64,000 nucleotides of DNA from Weissella confusa (GTDB taxonomy: Bacteria > Bacillota > Bacilli > Lactobacillales > Lactobacillaceae), in the NCBI RefSeq assembly GCF_004766315.1, contig NZ_PVSN01000026.1, forward strand, positions 48,396 through 112,395, written 5' to 3'. Below are positions 54,940 to 64,000 of this stretch, one piece after another (positions within the stretch are counted from its first letter, which is position 1; each line of letters begins with the position of its first letter). The notes below the pieces were generated by a model. That model saw nothing but the letters and a program-made list of their open reading frames with translations, was not told the origin of the DNA and ran no database searches. The position numbers and the translations under genes are program-made.

Positions 54940-56865
54940 ATGCAGATTCACGTTGCAAAAACAGGAAATGATCATCACGACGGGACAGCAGAGCGTCCGT
55001 TGTTGACGATTAATCACGCTGCGCAAATTGCGCAACCGGGCGACACGGTCATCGTTCACGAGGGGGAATACCGTGAATGGGTGAATCCAAAGAATGCCGG
55101 GTTAAGCGACCGACGCCGCATTGTTTATCAAGCAGCGCCACGCGAAAAGGTGGTTATCAAGGGCTCAGAAGTGGTTACTGAGTGGGAAGAGATTGCTGGT
55201 TCGGTTTATAAGGCAATCGTGGATAACAAGGTGTTTGGCGAGTTTGATCCGTTTGATGATGAGCTAAATGGGGATTGGCTCATTTCAAACTTGAACCGTA
55301 AGGCGCACACGGCGGACATTTATATTGATGGGGTTTCAATGTACGAAGCGCAATCATTGGCCGAAGTTGATGCTGGTGAAGAGCGTAATCACGTGCATGA
55401 TTTTATGACCGATGAGGAAATTGCGGAACCGTACCCAGCCCGTACTAAGTACAAGTGGTTCGCCGAGGTGACGGATGACGTGACGACGATTTATGCTAAC
55501 TTTCATGACATTAAGCCGTCAGAGCATTTGATTGAAATGAACGTGCGCCCATATGTGTTCTATCCAAGCCAAATTGGCCGTAATTACATCACGGTGCGTG
55601 GTTTCGAAATGGCCCAAGCGGCAACGCCTTGGACGCCACCAACTGCAGAGCAACCTGGCTTGATTGGTGCGCACTGGAGCAAGGGTTGGATTATCGAGAA
55701 CAATCGCATTCACGATGCTAAGACCAGTGGTATTTCGCTCGGTAAGGAACGTGCGTCAGGCGATAACTACTACACGCATCGTCGTGATAAGCCAGGCTAC
55801 CAATATCAATTGGAAACGGTGTTTGAAGCAATTAACAATCATGGTTGGCGCAAGGAAACGATTGGGTCACACATTGTCCGCAACAATGAGATTTATGACT
55901 GTGGTCAAAATGGTATCGTGGGTCACTTGGGCTGTGTCTTCTCAACGATTGCGGATAATCATATCTACAACATTGGTTTGAAGCGTGAATACCACGGCTG
56001 GAAAGTTGCTGGTATTAAGTTGCACGCTGCAATTGATGTGCAACTGACGCATAACCACATTCACAATACAGTTTTGGGAACGTGGTTGGATTGGCAGACG
56101 CAAGGTACGCGCATTAACCGTAACGTTTATCACCACAATAATCGTGACTTCTTCGTTGAAGTGAGCCACGGACCATTCATGGTTGATCACAATGTCTTCG
56201 GTTCTGAAAATGCGGTTGATGAATTTGCCCAAGGTGGTGCGTTCGTCAATAACCTGATTGCTGGTGCGATGAAGCGTCAAAAGGTCCTGAACCGTACGAC
56301 GCCATATCACACACCACATTCAACTCAGATTGCTGGCTACGCTTGTGTTTATGGTGGGGATGACCGTTTTTACAACAACGTGTTTATCGGAACCCCTAAC
56401 AAGGCGTGGGAAGTGCAAGGAACGGCGCAATTCGCGGAAGCACCAACCACGCTTGAAGCGTACATTGATGCGGTGCACATGACGCGCCCAACCGATATTG
56501 AGCAATTCGAAACCGTTGAGCAACAGATGTACGTTTCACATAATGTTTATTTGAACGGAGCCCGTGCAACGACTGCTGAAAAGACAAACGTCATTGATGA
56601 AATGAATCCACACTTTGATGTGGTGAAGCAGGGCGAAGCATATTACCTAGAATTGTCTGTACCAGAAACGGTGACGAATTTTGTTGCCCCAACCCAGACA
56701 TCAGAAACGTTGGGCAAGGTGCGCTTGGTAGATGCTGAGTTTGAGCAACCAGATGGATCGGATTATGTGTTGAATGAAGACTTAGTTGGCGACAAGATTG
56801 AACGCGAGTTAGCCGGACCTGTTGGTAGCTTGGTCGTCGGTGAAAACCGCATTCGCATTTGGTAA
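54940..56865 (+). CDS. GH120 family beta-xylosidase
   Basis: A 641-residue cytoplasmic right-handed beta-helix enzyme resembling the GH120 beta-xylosidase XylC of Thermoanaerobacterium along its whole length (from memory: IHVAKTGNDHHDGTAERP start, QPGDTVIVHEGEYREWV, IIENNRIHDAKTSGISLGKE, AGIKLHAAIDVQ). The catalytic pair is placed by motif: nucleophile D384 in TWLDWQTQG and acid/base E407 in FFVEVSHGPF, spaced 23 residues as in XylC (D382, E405). The start at 54940 has gggggtagg upstream. It releases xylose from xylo-oligosaccharides. No transporter, regulator or xylAB gene is adjacent. No signal peptide. Confidence 0.88.
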   Translation: MQIHVAKTGNDHHDGTAERPLLTINHAAQIAQPGDTVIVHEGEYREWVNPKNAGLSDRRRIVYQAAPREKVVIKGSEVVTEWEEIAGSVYKAIVDNKVFGEFDPFDDELNGDWLISNLNRKAHTADIYIDGVSMYEAQSLAEVDAGEERNHVHDFMTDEEIAEPYPARTKYKWFAEVTDDVTTIYANFHDIKPSEHLIEMNVRPYVFYPSQIGRNYITVRGFEMAQAATPWTPPTAEQPGLIGAHWSKGWIIENNRIHDAKTSGISLGKERASGDNYYTHRRDKPGYQYQLETVFEAINNHGWRKETIGSHIVRNNEIYDCGQNGIVGHLGCVFSTIADNHIYNIGLKREYHGWKVAGIKLHAAIDVQLTHNHIHNTVLGTWLDWQTQGTRINRNVYHHNNRDFFVEVSHGPFMVDHNVFGSENAVDEFAQGGAFVNNLIAGAMKRQKVLNRTTPYHTPHSTQIAGYACVYGGDDRFYNNVFIGTPNKAWEVQGTAQFAEAPTTLEAYIDAVHMTRPTDIEQFETVEQQMYVSHNVYLNGARATTAEKTNVIDEMNPHFDVVKQGEAYYLELSVPETVTNFVAPTQTSETLGKVRLVDAEFEQPDGSDYVLNEDLVGDKIERELAGPVGSLVVGENRIRIW

Positions 56866-56958
56866 TAATGAGAACGTTTTCAACTTCATAAATAATTCAA
56901 AAACGAACCGTAATATACAACTTCGGAAGCAATTATTTATTTAAAGGGGAAAGAACAG

Positions 56959-57150
56959 ATGAAGTTCGCACAACAAGCATCACTTGCGATTGCAGGTACG
57001 GTTTCAGGATTGTGGTTGATGGCCGAAGAGGGATTGGCCGCAACGACAGCAACAGCAATGGCACCATCTTCAACCGAGACAGTCGAAGTGATTGCTGGAT
57101 TGTTGATGACGTCACTAGCCGTAATGATTTACGTCTACAAGACAAAGTAA
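56959..57150 (+). CDS. Mini membrane protein, 63 residues (signal peptide plus TM tail)
   Basis: No family recognised. The ATG has aaagggg 9 bases upstream. The N-terminus looks like a signal peptide (KFAQQASLAIAGTVSGLWLM, then GLAATT as a cleavage site), followed by about 15 Thr/Ser/Ala residues (ATAMAPSSTETVE) and a second hydrophobic helix (VIAGLLMTSLAVMIYVY) ending KTK. It has the layout of the C-terminal anchor of the larger surface proteins here, without any ectodomain. Own terminator. A regulator, pheromone precursor or surface coat peptide are all possible. Confidence 0.7.
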   Translation: MKFAQQASLAIAGTVSGLWLMAEEGLAATTATAMAPSSTETVEVIAGLLMTSLAVMIYVYKTK

Positions 57151-57156
57151 ACCCTT

Positions 57157-57198
57157 AAGCCACTAGGAAGTGAGAGATTTCCTAGTGGCTTTTTTTGC
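57157..57198 (+). terminator. Terminator after mini membrane protein
   Basis: 13-bp stem aagccactaggaa / ttcctagtggctt, loop gtgagagat, then TTTTT. Confidence 0.92.
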
Positions 57199-57223
57199 GC
57201 AGTTTTTTAACCAATCTCCGGGG

Positions 57224-57252
57224 TTAAATTAAACCGAAATTCGGCGTATAAT
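57224..57252 (+). promoter_or_regulatory. uvrC promoter with palindrome CCGAAATTCGG in the spacer
   Basis: -10 TATAAT (57247-57252), 17-base spacer, weak -35 TTAAAT (57224-57229). The spacer contains the 11-bp palindrome CCGAAATTCGG (57234-57244), positioned where a repressor would block RNA polymerase. Confidence 0.55.
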
Positions 57253-57282
57253 GAAGTAAATACTATTTGAAAGGAAAAGCGG

Positions 57283-59076
57283 ATGGCGTCAGAACATATT
57301 GAACAAAAACTTGCGCTGTTACCAGATTTGCCCGGCTCATACCAAATGAAGGATGTGAACGGGAAAATCATTTATGTTGGTAAGGCCAAGAACCTAAAAA
57401 ATCGTGTGCGTTCTTACTTTAAAAGTGAACACACCGGTAAGACAGCCCAGCTGGTTGAGAATATTGCGGACTTTGATTTCATTGTCACGAGTTCTGAAAA
57501 GGAATCATTGTTGCTTGAAATCACCTTGATTCAAAAATACCAGCCGTACTATAACATTCGCTTGAAGCGTGGAACGGGGTACCCTTACATTAAGATTACC
57601 CACGAATCGGATCCAAAGCTTGAATTGGCCAACGACGTCAAAGAAGACGGCGCCCAATACTTTGGCCCTTATCCTAACGTTTACGCTGCGCAGGAAACCT
57701 TGCATTTCTTGCAAAAGGTTTATCCATTACGTCGTTGTAACGGTTACCAAGGACGTCCATGTTTGTATGCCAACATGGGACAATGCTTAGGTCCTTGCTA
57801 TCGTAAGGTGCCATTCACGGAGTACTTGGATCAAATCAAGAAGATCCAACGTTTCTTGGATGGGGATACAAAGGAAGTGACGAAGGTCTTGCAAGGCAAG
57901 ATGGCTGACGCAGCTGAAAAGCTTGAGTTTGAGCGTGCTGCCGATTTGCGCGACCAATTGAAGTTCATTGAGACAACCGTTGAAAAGCAAAAGATTATCT
58001 CAAAGGACGGTACGCCACGTGACTTGTTCAACTTTTATATGGACAAGGGCTGGCTGTCTGTTCAAGTCTTCTTCATTCGCCAAGCGCGTTTGATGAAACG
58101 TGAGAAGCGTACCTTTGCCATCGTTGATTCACCTGAAGAAGAATTGACGAGTTTTATTTTGCAGTTCTACAACCGTAAGAATGCCGTGTTGCCCAAGGAA
58201 ATTTTGGTGCCGGCTGGCGTTGATAAGCAAATTATCCCAGAAGTATTGAATGTTCCCGTGCGTACACCGCAACGTGGGGAAAAGCGTGACTTGCTCGACT
58301 TGGCGGAAAAGAATGCCAAAATCGTGTTGGATGAAAAGTTCCGCTTGATGGAGATGAATGAGTCGAAGACGAACGGGGCGATGCAAGAAATTGCGGACGC
58401 GTTAGACCTTGACCACATTCACCGTATTGAGGCGTTTGACCACTCACACACCCAGGGTGAAGAAATGGTTTCGGCCATGGTTGCCTTTGAAGATGGTGTG
58501 CCGAACAAGAATAAGTACCGCAAGTACAAGACCAAGACGGTTGACCATGCGGATGAACGCGCTGAAACGATGGAAGTTATTCGTCGTCGCTACACACGTT
58601 TGCTCAAGGAGCATGCTGAGATGCCGGATTTGATTTTGATGGACGGTGGCGTGATTCAGTTGAATGCGGCCCGTGAAGTCATTGAAGATGAACTTGGTTT
58701 GGCAATTCCAGTCGCAGCGATGGTTAAGAATGACCAACACAAGACGGCTGACTTGTTGCGCGAAGAGGGTGAATCACACGTTAACTTGGATCCAAAGTCG
58801 CAAGGATTCTTCCTATTGCAACGTATTCAAGATGAAGTGCACCGTTTTGCCATCACGTTCCACCGTCAACTCCGCTCAAAGAGTTCTTTGGGCTCAAAGT
58901 TGGATGAAATTGCCGGGGTTGGTCCAAAGACGCGTCAGAAGTTGTTGACGAAATTTGGGTCACTCAAGAAGATTGCCAATGCGTCAATTGAAGAACTGCG
59001 CGAAGTCGGTGTTTCTGAAAAGGTAGCCAACGCCATTAAGATTTCACTGCAAGCAATTCAACACAGTGATGATTAA
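57283..59076 (+). CDS. uvrC: Excinuclease ABC subunit C
   Basis: Nuclease of nucleotide excision repair that makes both incisions after UvrAB finds damage. 597 residues. N-terminal GIY-YIG domain (GSYQMKDVNGKIIYVGKAKN, with N-L-K-N-R after it), Cys-rich segment (RRCNGYQGRPCLYANMGQC), UVR motif binding UvrB (about 200-235), RNase H-like endonuclease domain (IEAFDHSHTQGEEMVSAMVA; LILMDGGVIQLNAA) and C-terminal tandem helix-hairpin-helix (IAGVGPKTRQKLLTKFGSL). RBS gaaagga lies upstream. Single gene. Confidence 0.96.
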   Translation: MASEHIEQKLALLPDLPGSYQMKDVNGKIIYVGKAKNLKNRVRSYFKSEHTGKTAQLVENIADFDFIVTSSEKESLLLEITLIQKYQPYYNIRLKRGTGYPYIKITHESDPKLELANDVKEDGAQYFGPYPNVYAAQETLHFLQKVYPLRRCNGYQGRPCLYANMGQCLGPCYRKVPFTEYLDQIKKIQRFLDGDTKEVTKVLQGKMADAAEKLEFERAADLRDQLKFIETTVEKQKIISKDGTPRDLFNFYMDKGWLSVQVFFIRQARLMKREKRTFAIVDSPEEELTSFILQFYNRKNAVLPKEILVPAGVDKQIIPEVLNVPVRTPQRGEKRDLLDLAEKNAKIVLDEKFRLMEMNESKTNGAMQEIADALDLDHIHRIEAFDHSHTQGEEMVSAMVAFEDGVPNKNKYRKYKTKTVDHADERAETMEVIRRRYTRLLKEHAEMPDLILMDGGVIQLNAAREVIEDELGLAIPVAAMVKNDQHKTADLLREEGESHVNLDPKSQGFFLLQRIQDEVHRFAITFHRQLRSKSSLGSKLDEIAGVGPKTRQKLLTKFGSLKKIANASIEELREVGVSEKVANAIKISLQAIQHSDD

Positions 59077-59167
59077 AGGTGGTCAAACGAGGCCAAGTAC
59101 TGTAAAATGATAAGCGTCAAATTGCGCTTATATTTTAAGAGCTTTAATAAAGAAAGTGAGGTCATAA

Positions 59168-60481
<1,314 letters not shown>

Positions 60482-60488
60482 AATCAAA

Positions 60489-60516
60489 AGTCAGATGCTT
60501 GCATCTGGCTTTTTGT
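60489..60516 (+). terminator. Terminator between obgE and yigZ-like gene
   Basis: Stem agtcagatgc / gcatctggct with a 2-base loop (tt), then TTTTTG. Confidence 0.8.
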
Positions 60517-60533
60517 GTGAAAAGGAGAAAATG

Positions 60534-61235
60534 ATGGCCGGAAATCAAACTGAACACGTCAGCAATCCAGATCAATACGTCACGATTGCGGCGGATGAAT
60601 ATACTTGGGAACAAGTCATTAAAAAGTCTCGTTTTATCGTTAATATGGCTCGGGTGACTTCCGAGGAAGAAGCCCGTGAATTTATTGACCGCATTAACAA
60701 AGAGCACAACAAAGCCACTCACAATGTGTGGTCATACATGTTGGGTGACCGTGACCAAGTGCAACGCTATTCTGATGATGGCGAACCGGCTGGAACAGCG
60801 GGCGTGCCAATGCTAGAAGTGTTGAAGAACAATGAAGTACACGATGTTGCTGCTGTCGTGACGCGTTACTTCGGTGGCATTAAGTTGGGTGCTGGTGGTT
60901 TGGTGCGCGCATATGCTGGTACAGTTGCTGGTGGTATTGCAGAGCTCGGCTTGGTGCAACGTATTCAACGTCACAAAATGTCATTGCGCATTGATTATAA
61001 GAATTATGAGCCTCTAAAATATTGGCTCGAGCAACATGAATATGTTATTTTGGATACACAATATGATACTGGCGTGACGCTGGTTGTGCCGGTATCTGAT
61101 GAAGATATGACGAGTTTTGATACTGATGTGACCGATTTGCTATCTGGTCAAGTCACGGTTGAAGTTGGGGATGTCGATTTGTTTGAAGTGCCGTACGAAA
61201 AGCGCGTCACTGCACAAACGTCGTCACTGAAGTAA
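60534..61235 (+). CDS. YigZ/IMPACT family protein
   Basis: A 233-residue soluble protein of the YigZ/IMPACT family. The ATG at 60534 (MAGNQTEHVSNPDQY) is preferred over 60531 by spacing to aaaggag. N-terminal UPF0029 domain (about 25-135) with KKSRFIVNMARVTSEEEARE, HNVWSYMLGDRDQVQRYSDD and GEPAGTAGVPMLEVL; then a ferredoxin-like C-terminal DUF1949 domain (about 150-220). The N-terminal GTR-like TRYFGGIKLGAGGLVRAY segment is highly conserved. The biochemical role in bacteria is not settled. Confidence 0.92.
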   Translation: MAGNQTEHVSNPDQYVTIAADEYTWEQVIKKSRFIVNMARVTSEEEAREFIDRINKEHNKATHNVWSYMLGDRDQVQRYSDDGEPAGTAGVPMLEVLKNNEVHDVAAVVTRYFGGIKLGAGGLVRAYAGTVAGGIAELGLVQRIQRHKMSLRIDYKNYEPLKYWLEQHEYVILDTQYDTGVTLVVPVSDEDMTSFDTDVTDLLSGQVTVEVGDVDLFEVPYEKRVTAQTSSLK

Positions 61236-61311
61236 ACGTTAAAGTTTGGGTAGCTTTAATGTTGACGTCGTATACTCAAGAATATGATGTTTTAAAGGGT
61301 TGGTGAGGAAT

Positions 61312-61920
61312 GTGAAGCGGGGCATAGTTGAAATTCATATATTGGTGGCGCTGTTCATGCTGACAGTGTGGCTATTTCCGACGAATTTCATGTTTTTAAT
61401 ATGGAACGTCTTTTTAGCGTTAATCCCGTTTGATTTATCGCTATTAATTAAAAATCGCCAACTAAAGCGTTGGATGATGGTTGTGCTAACGTTGCTTTGG
61501 TTGATTTTCTTTCCAAATACCATGTATATGCTGACGGACTTCAGTCACTTGTCATCAATCGGTACAGGATTGATGACTGAGACGCAGTTCTTTAATTATG
61601 CGCTGTTGGCTAGTGGTGTGATGATTGGTACGTTGTTGGGTGTGTCATCGGCACATATCATTGCGGTTCGTTTTCTTGGTGAAGATGCCAGAATCGAAGC
61701 GGTGGCATTTTATGCTGTTTTGTCGTTGTTATCGGCCTTTGGGATTTATCTCGGCCGTTTCCTACGTCTGAACTCATGGGATTTGTTGACTAATGGTCAC
61801 TCAGTTCTGCAACAAGTTCTGCAAGCTTTTACCATGCACAGTTTTGTGTTTGTGATGTCATTTGGGGCTTTGCAGCTGGCATTGTTGTTGATGTACCATA
61901 TTCTTAGAAAAATGAAGTAA
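61312..61920 (+). CDS. DUF1361 membrane protein
   Basis: A membrane protein of about 202 residues of the DUF1361 family, function unknown. Six hydrophobic helices are visible; characteristic segments are NVFLALIPFDLSLLI, LLWLIFFPNTMYMLTDFSHL and FGIYLGRFLRLNSWDLL. The start is uncertain: GTG at 61312, GTG at 61303 and TTG at 61300 are all in frame with only gagg or aaaggg nearby; I chose 61312 as the one with any RBS in front. Convergent with the MFS gene, sharing a bidirectional terminator. Confidence 0.82.
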   Translation: MKRGIVEIHILVALFMLTVWLFPTNFMFLIWNVFLALIPFDLSLLIKNRQLKRWMMVVLTLLWLIFFPNTMYMLTDFSHLSSIGTGLMTETQFFNYALLASGVMIGTLLGVSSAHIIAVRFLGEDARIEAVAFYAVLSLLSAFGIYLGRFLRLNSWDLLTNGHSVLQQVLQAFTMHSFVFVMSFGALQLALLLMYHILRKMK

Positions 61921-61968
61921 AAAATAAGGTCGATGCTACTCGAATTTGAGTAACATCGACCTTTATTT
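61921..61968. terminator. Bidirectional terminator between convergent DUF1361 and MFS genes
   Basis: Stem aaggtcgatgctactc / gagtaacatcgacctt (one mismatch), loop gaattt, A-rich on the left and T-rich on the right. Confidence 0.9.
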
Positions 61969-61969
61969 T

Positions 61970-63199
61970 TTAGTCGTTCACGTCATCATTGTGACGCAAG
62001 AAACGCGTATTTGTACCGAAGATAATGGCGTTAACCACAATCAAAGCGGCACTGACCATGAAAATACCGTTGTAATCAAAGTATGTTGCAACCAGGGTAC
62101 CAAGCATTGGTCCGGCAACCGCACCAAGTGATTGGAATGACTGATTGTAGGCGAAGATACGTGAGGTAATTTCGCGTGGCGTTGATTTCGACAACATGGT
62201 TTGCACGGCTGGCAACATCGTGGCATCTGAAATACCAATCATGAAACGTAGAATAACCAATTGCCAAACAGCGGTTACAAATCCAGTTGGTAGCATAAAG
62301 ATGAATGCTAATGCAAAACCAATCATAATCATGCGGTTCGTCCCGATGCGATCGCCAATACGACCGAAGCGTGGGGCGGCAATCATTGTCGCAATTCCAG
62401 GCATGGCCGCAACCAAACCGGCTAAGAAGGTCGTGCTTGGTGCACCGTGATTAAGTTCACGGACAAACAGCGCCACAATCGGACTGATTGATTGGTTAAC
62501 CATCTGAATAATCAACGTGGTGGTGAATAGGACAATGGTAAGCTTTGGAAACTTCAACATTTGGAAGACTTCCTTACGAGATGGCGAAACACCACGCTCG
62601 ATTGGTGTGAATTCTTCCTTGACCATTGTCAGTGTTAAGGTGAAAACAAGTAGGAAAATAATACCAGTAATAACAAATGAAATACGGTAGCTAACCAATG
62701 AGGCTAGCACACCGCCAAGGAACGGTCCTAACAAGTTTCCACCGGTCACACCAGTAACCAGCAGACCCAAAGCGTAGCCGGAGCGTTCCTTTGGTGTTTG
62801 CGTTGCAATCATGGCGTTTGCATTTGAAATGAAACCACCAAACAATCCTTGCAAAGCGCGCAAGAAAATCAATTGCCAAATATTCTGTGCTGCTCCCATG
62901 AGCAAGAACACAATCGCCATTCCTAATGAAGCACGAAGCAACATTAGCTTACGGCCTTTACTGTCAGCGAGCTTACCCCAAAATGGTGAGACGATGGCCG
63001 TCATCAAAAAGGTAATCGCAAAAGCGGCACCACTATAGAACGTTAGTTGGTTCTTAGTGAAATGTCCCAAGGTATCGACGTAAAGGGAGAGAAATGGCAT
63101 GACTTCACTGAAGCCAATTCCAGTCATGAAGACCCCGAACCAGAGAACGTACAAATTACGTTGCCAGGTAGGGAGACCGGAAAGTCGTCGCTGAATCAT
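61970..63199 (-). CDS. MFS multidrug efflux transporter (MdtG/PmrA-like)
   Basis: A 409-residue 12-helix carrier on the minus strand. Motif A is SPFWGKLADSKGRKLMLL (G-x3-D-x-x-G-R-K), and motif C in helix 5 is LLVTGVTGGNLLGPFLGGVL, the antiporter motif of drug-export MFS proteins. The start is followed by an Arg-rich N-terminus (IQRRLSGLPTWQRN) and preceded by aggagg at 5 bases. This architecture matches the fluoroquinolone-type exporters PmrA/MdtG. Drug specificity is inferred only from family. Confidence 0.9.
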   Translation of the reverse strand: MIQRRLSGLPTWQRNLYVLWFGVFMTGIGFSEVMPFLSLYVDTLGHFTKNQLTFYSGAAFAITFLMTAIVSPFWGKLADSKGRKLMLLRASLGMAIVFLLMGAAQNIWQLIFLRALQGLFGGFISNANAMIATQTPKERSGYALGLLVTGVTGGNLLGPFLGGVLASLVSYRISFVITGIIFLLVFTLTLTMVKEEFTPIERGVSPSRKEVFQMLKFPKLTIVLFTTTLIIQMVNQSISPIVALFVRELNHGAPSTTFLAGLVAAMPGIATMIAAPRFGRIGDRIGTNRMIMIGFALAFIFMLPTGFVTAVWQLVILRFMIGISDATMLPAVQTMLSKSTPREITSRIFAYNQSFQSLGAVAGPMLGTLVATYFDYNGIFMVSAALIVVNAIIFGTNTRFLRHNDDVND

Positions 63200-63503
63200 G
63201 ATGACCTCCTCAATCGCTATTTATTTTTTACAAGTAACTATTGTACGCCTATTTTCAGGAAGAATCACGCAGTTTGACGACTGTTAAACTGTTAGCCGAA
63301 CGTAAAATCATATTAAAACTATTTTATTCGTATCTAGGGCTTGCAATCTGTCATAAGTCGTGTAGTATATTCAACAATAACTTTTTCAAAAAAGACATTT
63401 TTGTCCTTGCAGATTTAATTGCTGGAAAATGGCCAGCGAGTTTCTACCGCCTACCTAAAGTGGCGACAATCCGCAAATGACTCACAAGAGAAAACCCTCT
63501 TCG
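63200..63503 (+). other. Intergenic region, about 300 bases
   Basis: Contains the MFS RBS (cctcct on the plus strand at 63205-63210) and a possible minus-strand -10 TACAAT near 63240, but no good -35. An 80-codon plus-strand frame (63241-63480) overlaps the MFS leader and lacks an RBS, so it is not called. The rest is AT-rich DNA with nothing else recognised. Confidence 0.5.
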
Positions 63504-63542
63504 TAAGCATTTGTGGATCACTGTATCCAGAAATGCTTTTTT
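63504..63542 (+). terminator. Hairpin next to IS30 element
   Basis: Stem aagcatttgtggat / atccagaaatgctt (one mismatch), loop cactgt, then TTTTTTG. It may mark the outer boundary region of the insertion element or a terminator of interrupted chromosomal DNA. Confidence 0.6.
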
Positions 63543-63555
63543 GTTAGGTGAATTG

Positions 63556-64000
63556 TCAATTCAACCGGAACACTTGAGATAAATAATATTCTTTAGCCGA
63601 TCTCCAGCCGAAAAGCTTTCGAGGTCGGCTATTAATTTGCTCAACCATTTGTTCAATGTATTCGTCTGAATAATCTTCGATTGCAGTCCCTTTAGGGACG
63701 TACTCACGGATTAGCCCATTTGTATTTTCGTTGGTCCCACGTTGCCATGGAGCGTGGGGATCAGGAAAGTAAAACTGGACATCGAATTTCTTTGTTATCT
63801 CATCTTGCGCACTGAATTCATTTCCGCGGTCTGGAGTTAAAGTCTGTATCTGACTGGTTGGAAGGGAATCTAGCATTGAACCTATGATTCTCATAACATC
63901 GACGGTCTTCTTTGATGCCGCTCGTTTTGAAAGTAATATTCTGGTCTTCCTATCAACCATTGTGACCAATACTTGACCGCCTTTACGGCCAATAACAGTG
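63556..64000 (-). mobile_element. IS30 family transposase, 3' part (cut by window edge)
   Basis: A minus-strand frame open to the window edge, covering at least the last 147 codons. It holds most of the DDE catalytic core: TVIGRKGGQVLVTMVDRKTR (strand carrying the first Asp neighbourhood), the second Asp in TLTPDRGNEF, and the Glu in WQRGTNENTNGLIREYVPKG, the IS30 signature. The end SRPRKLFGWRSAKEYYL is also typical. The stop codon overlaps the 15-bp palindrome TGAATTGTCAATTCA (63549-63563), probably part of the terminal region of the element. The N-terminal HTH lies beyond 64000. Confidence 0.92.

Noticed and set aside
63241..63480. 80-codon plus-strand ORF before the IS30 element
   Set aside because: It starts inside the MFS leader, has no RBS, and its composition is that of AT-rich noncoding DNA.

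Overview
The window is chromosomal DNA from a low-to-mid GC Gram-positive lactic acid bacterium, most probably Weissella (family Leuconostocaceae, confusa/cibaria-like). This is inferred from three things: the strong TTG (Leu), TCA (Ser) and AAG (Lys) codon preference in housekeeping genes; the Lactobacillales-type gene orders (hisS-aspS, rpsU-yqeY-phoH-ybeY-dgkA-era-recO-glyQS); and the WxL, KxYKxGKxW and Mga-like surface and regulatory families. No species-level marker such as 16S rRNA is present.

Layout. 1-3.1 kb: an MFS transporter and a TM-tailed surface protein. 3.06-3.53 kb: a minus-strand tRNA cluster (Ser-CGA plus three Glu-UUC) with a good promoter. 3.7-16.6 kb: a surface island with an Mga-like regulator, a three-gene WxL operon (two WxL proteins plus a DUF916/DUF3324 anchor protein) and a 2590-residue lectin/helical-repeat adhesin. 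16.7-24.8 kb: coaBC-mvaS, a frameshifted small gene, a nucleoside deoxyribosyltransferase, a cell-wall amidase, and hisS-aspS under a T-box whose specifier region reads GACAC (overlapping Asp and His codons). 25-27 kb: a 162-bp-repeat surface protein. 27-38 kb: YitT, rpsU, yqeY, phoH, ybeY, dgkA, era, recO, a 58-residue acidic protein, a pnuC gene broken by an in-frame stop, a TMEM175-like channel and T-box-controlled glyQS. 38-44.4 kb: a PAP2-type phosphatase gene broken by an in-frame TAG, a KxYKxGKxW/LPETA surface protein with 16 short repeats, and two more Mga-like regulators, the second split by a one-base frameshift. 44.7-64 kb: TerC, RidA, lactonase, AI-2E family, TrmL, FtsK, an ABC exporter, a GH120 beta-xylosidase, a 63-residue membrane mini-protein, uvrC, obgE, YigZ, DUF1361, an MFS exporter, and the 3' part of an IS30 transposase running off the right edge.

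How it fits together. Conserved translation, ribosome-biogenesis, DNA-repair and isoprenoid genes alternate with accessory surface loci. Mga-like regulators sit next to two of those loci (3.7 kb and 41-44 kb), as Mga and M-protein genes do in streptococci, so local control of surface display is a reasonable inference. Most surface proteins end in a transmembrane segment and basic tail without a canonical LPXTG; one has LPETA and one has an LPYTG placed unusually far from its anchor.

Four genes in about 24 kb are interrupted (19.1, 33.4, 38.4 and 43.3 kb). Two carry stops one C-to-T change away from a Gln codon and two carry a single extra T. This is either real gene decay or sequence error. 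All functional statements are from reading motifs by eye; no database search was run.
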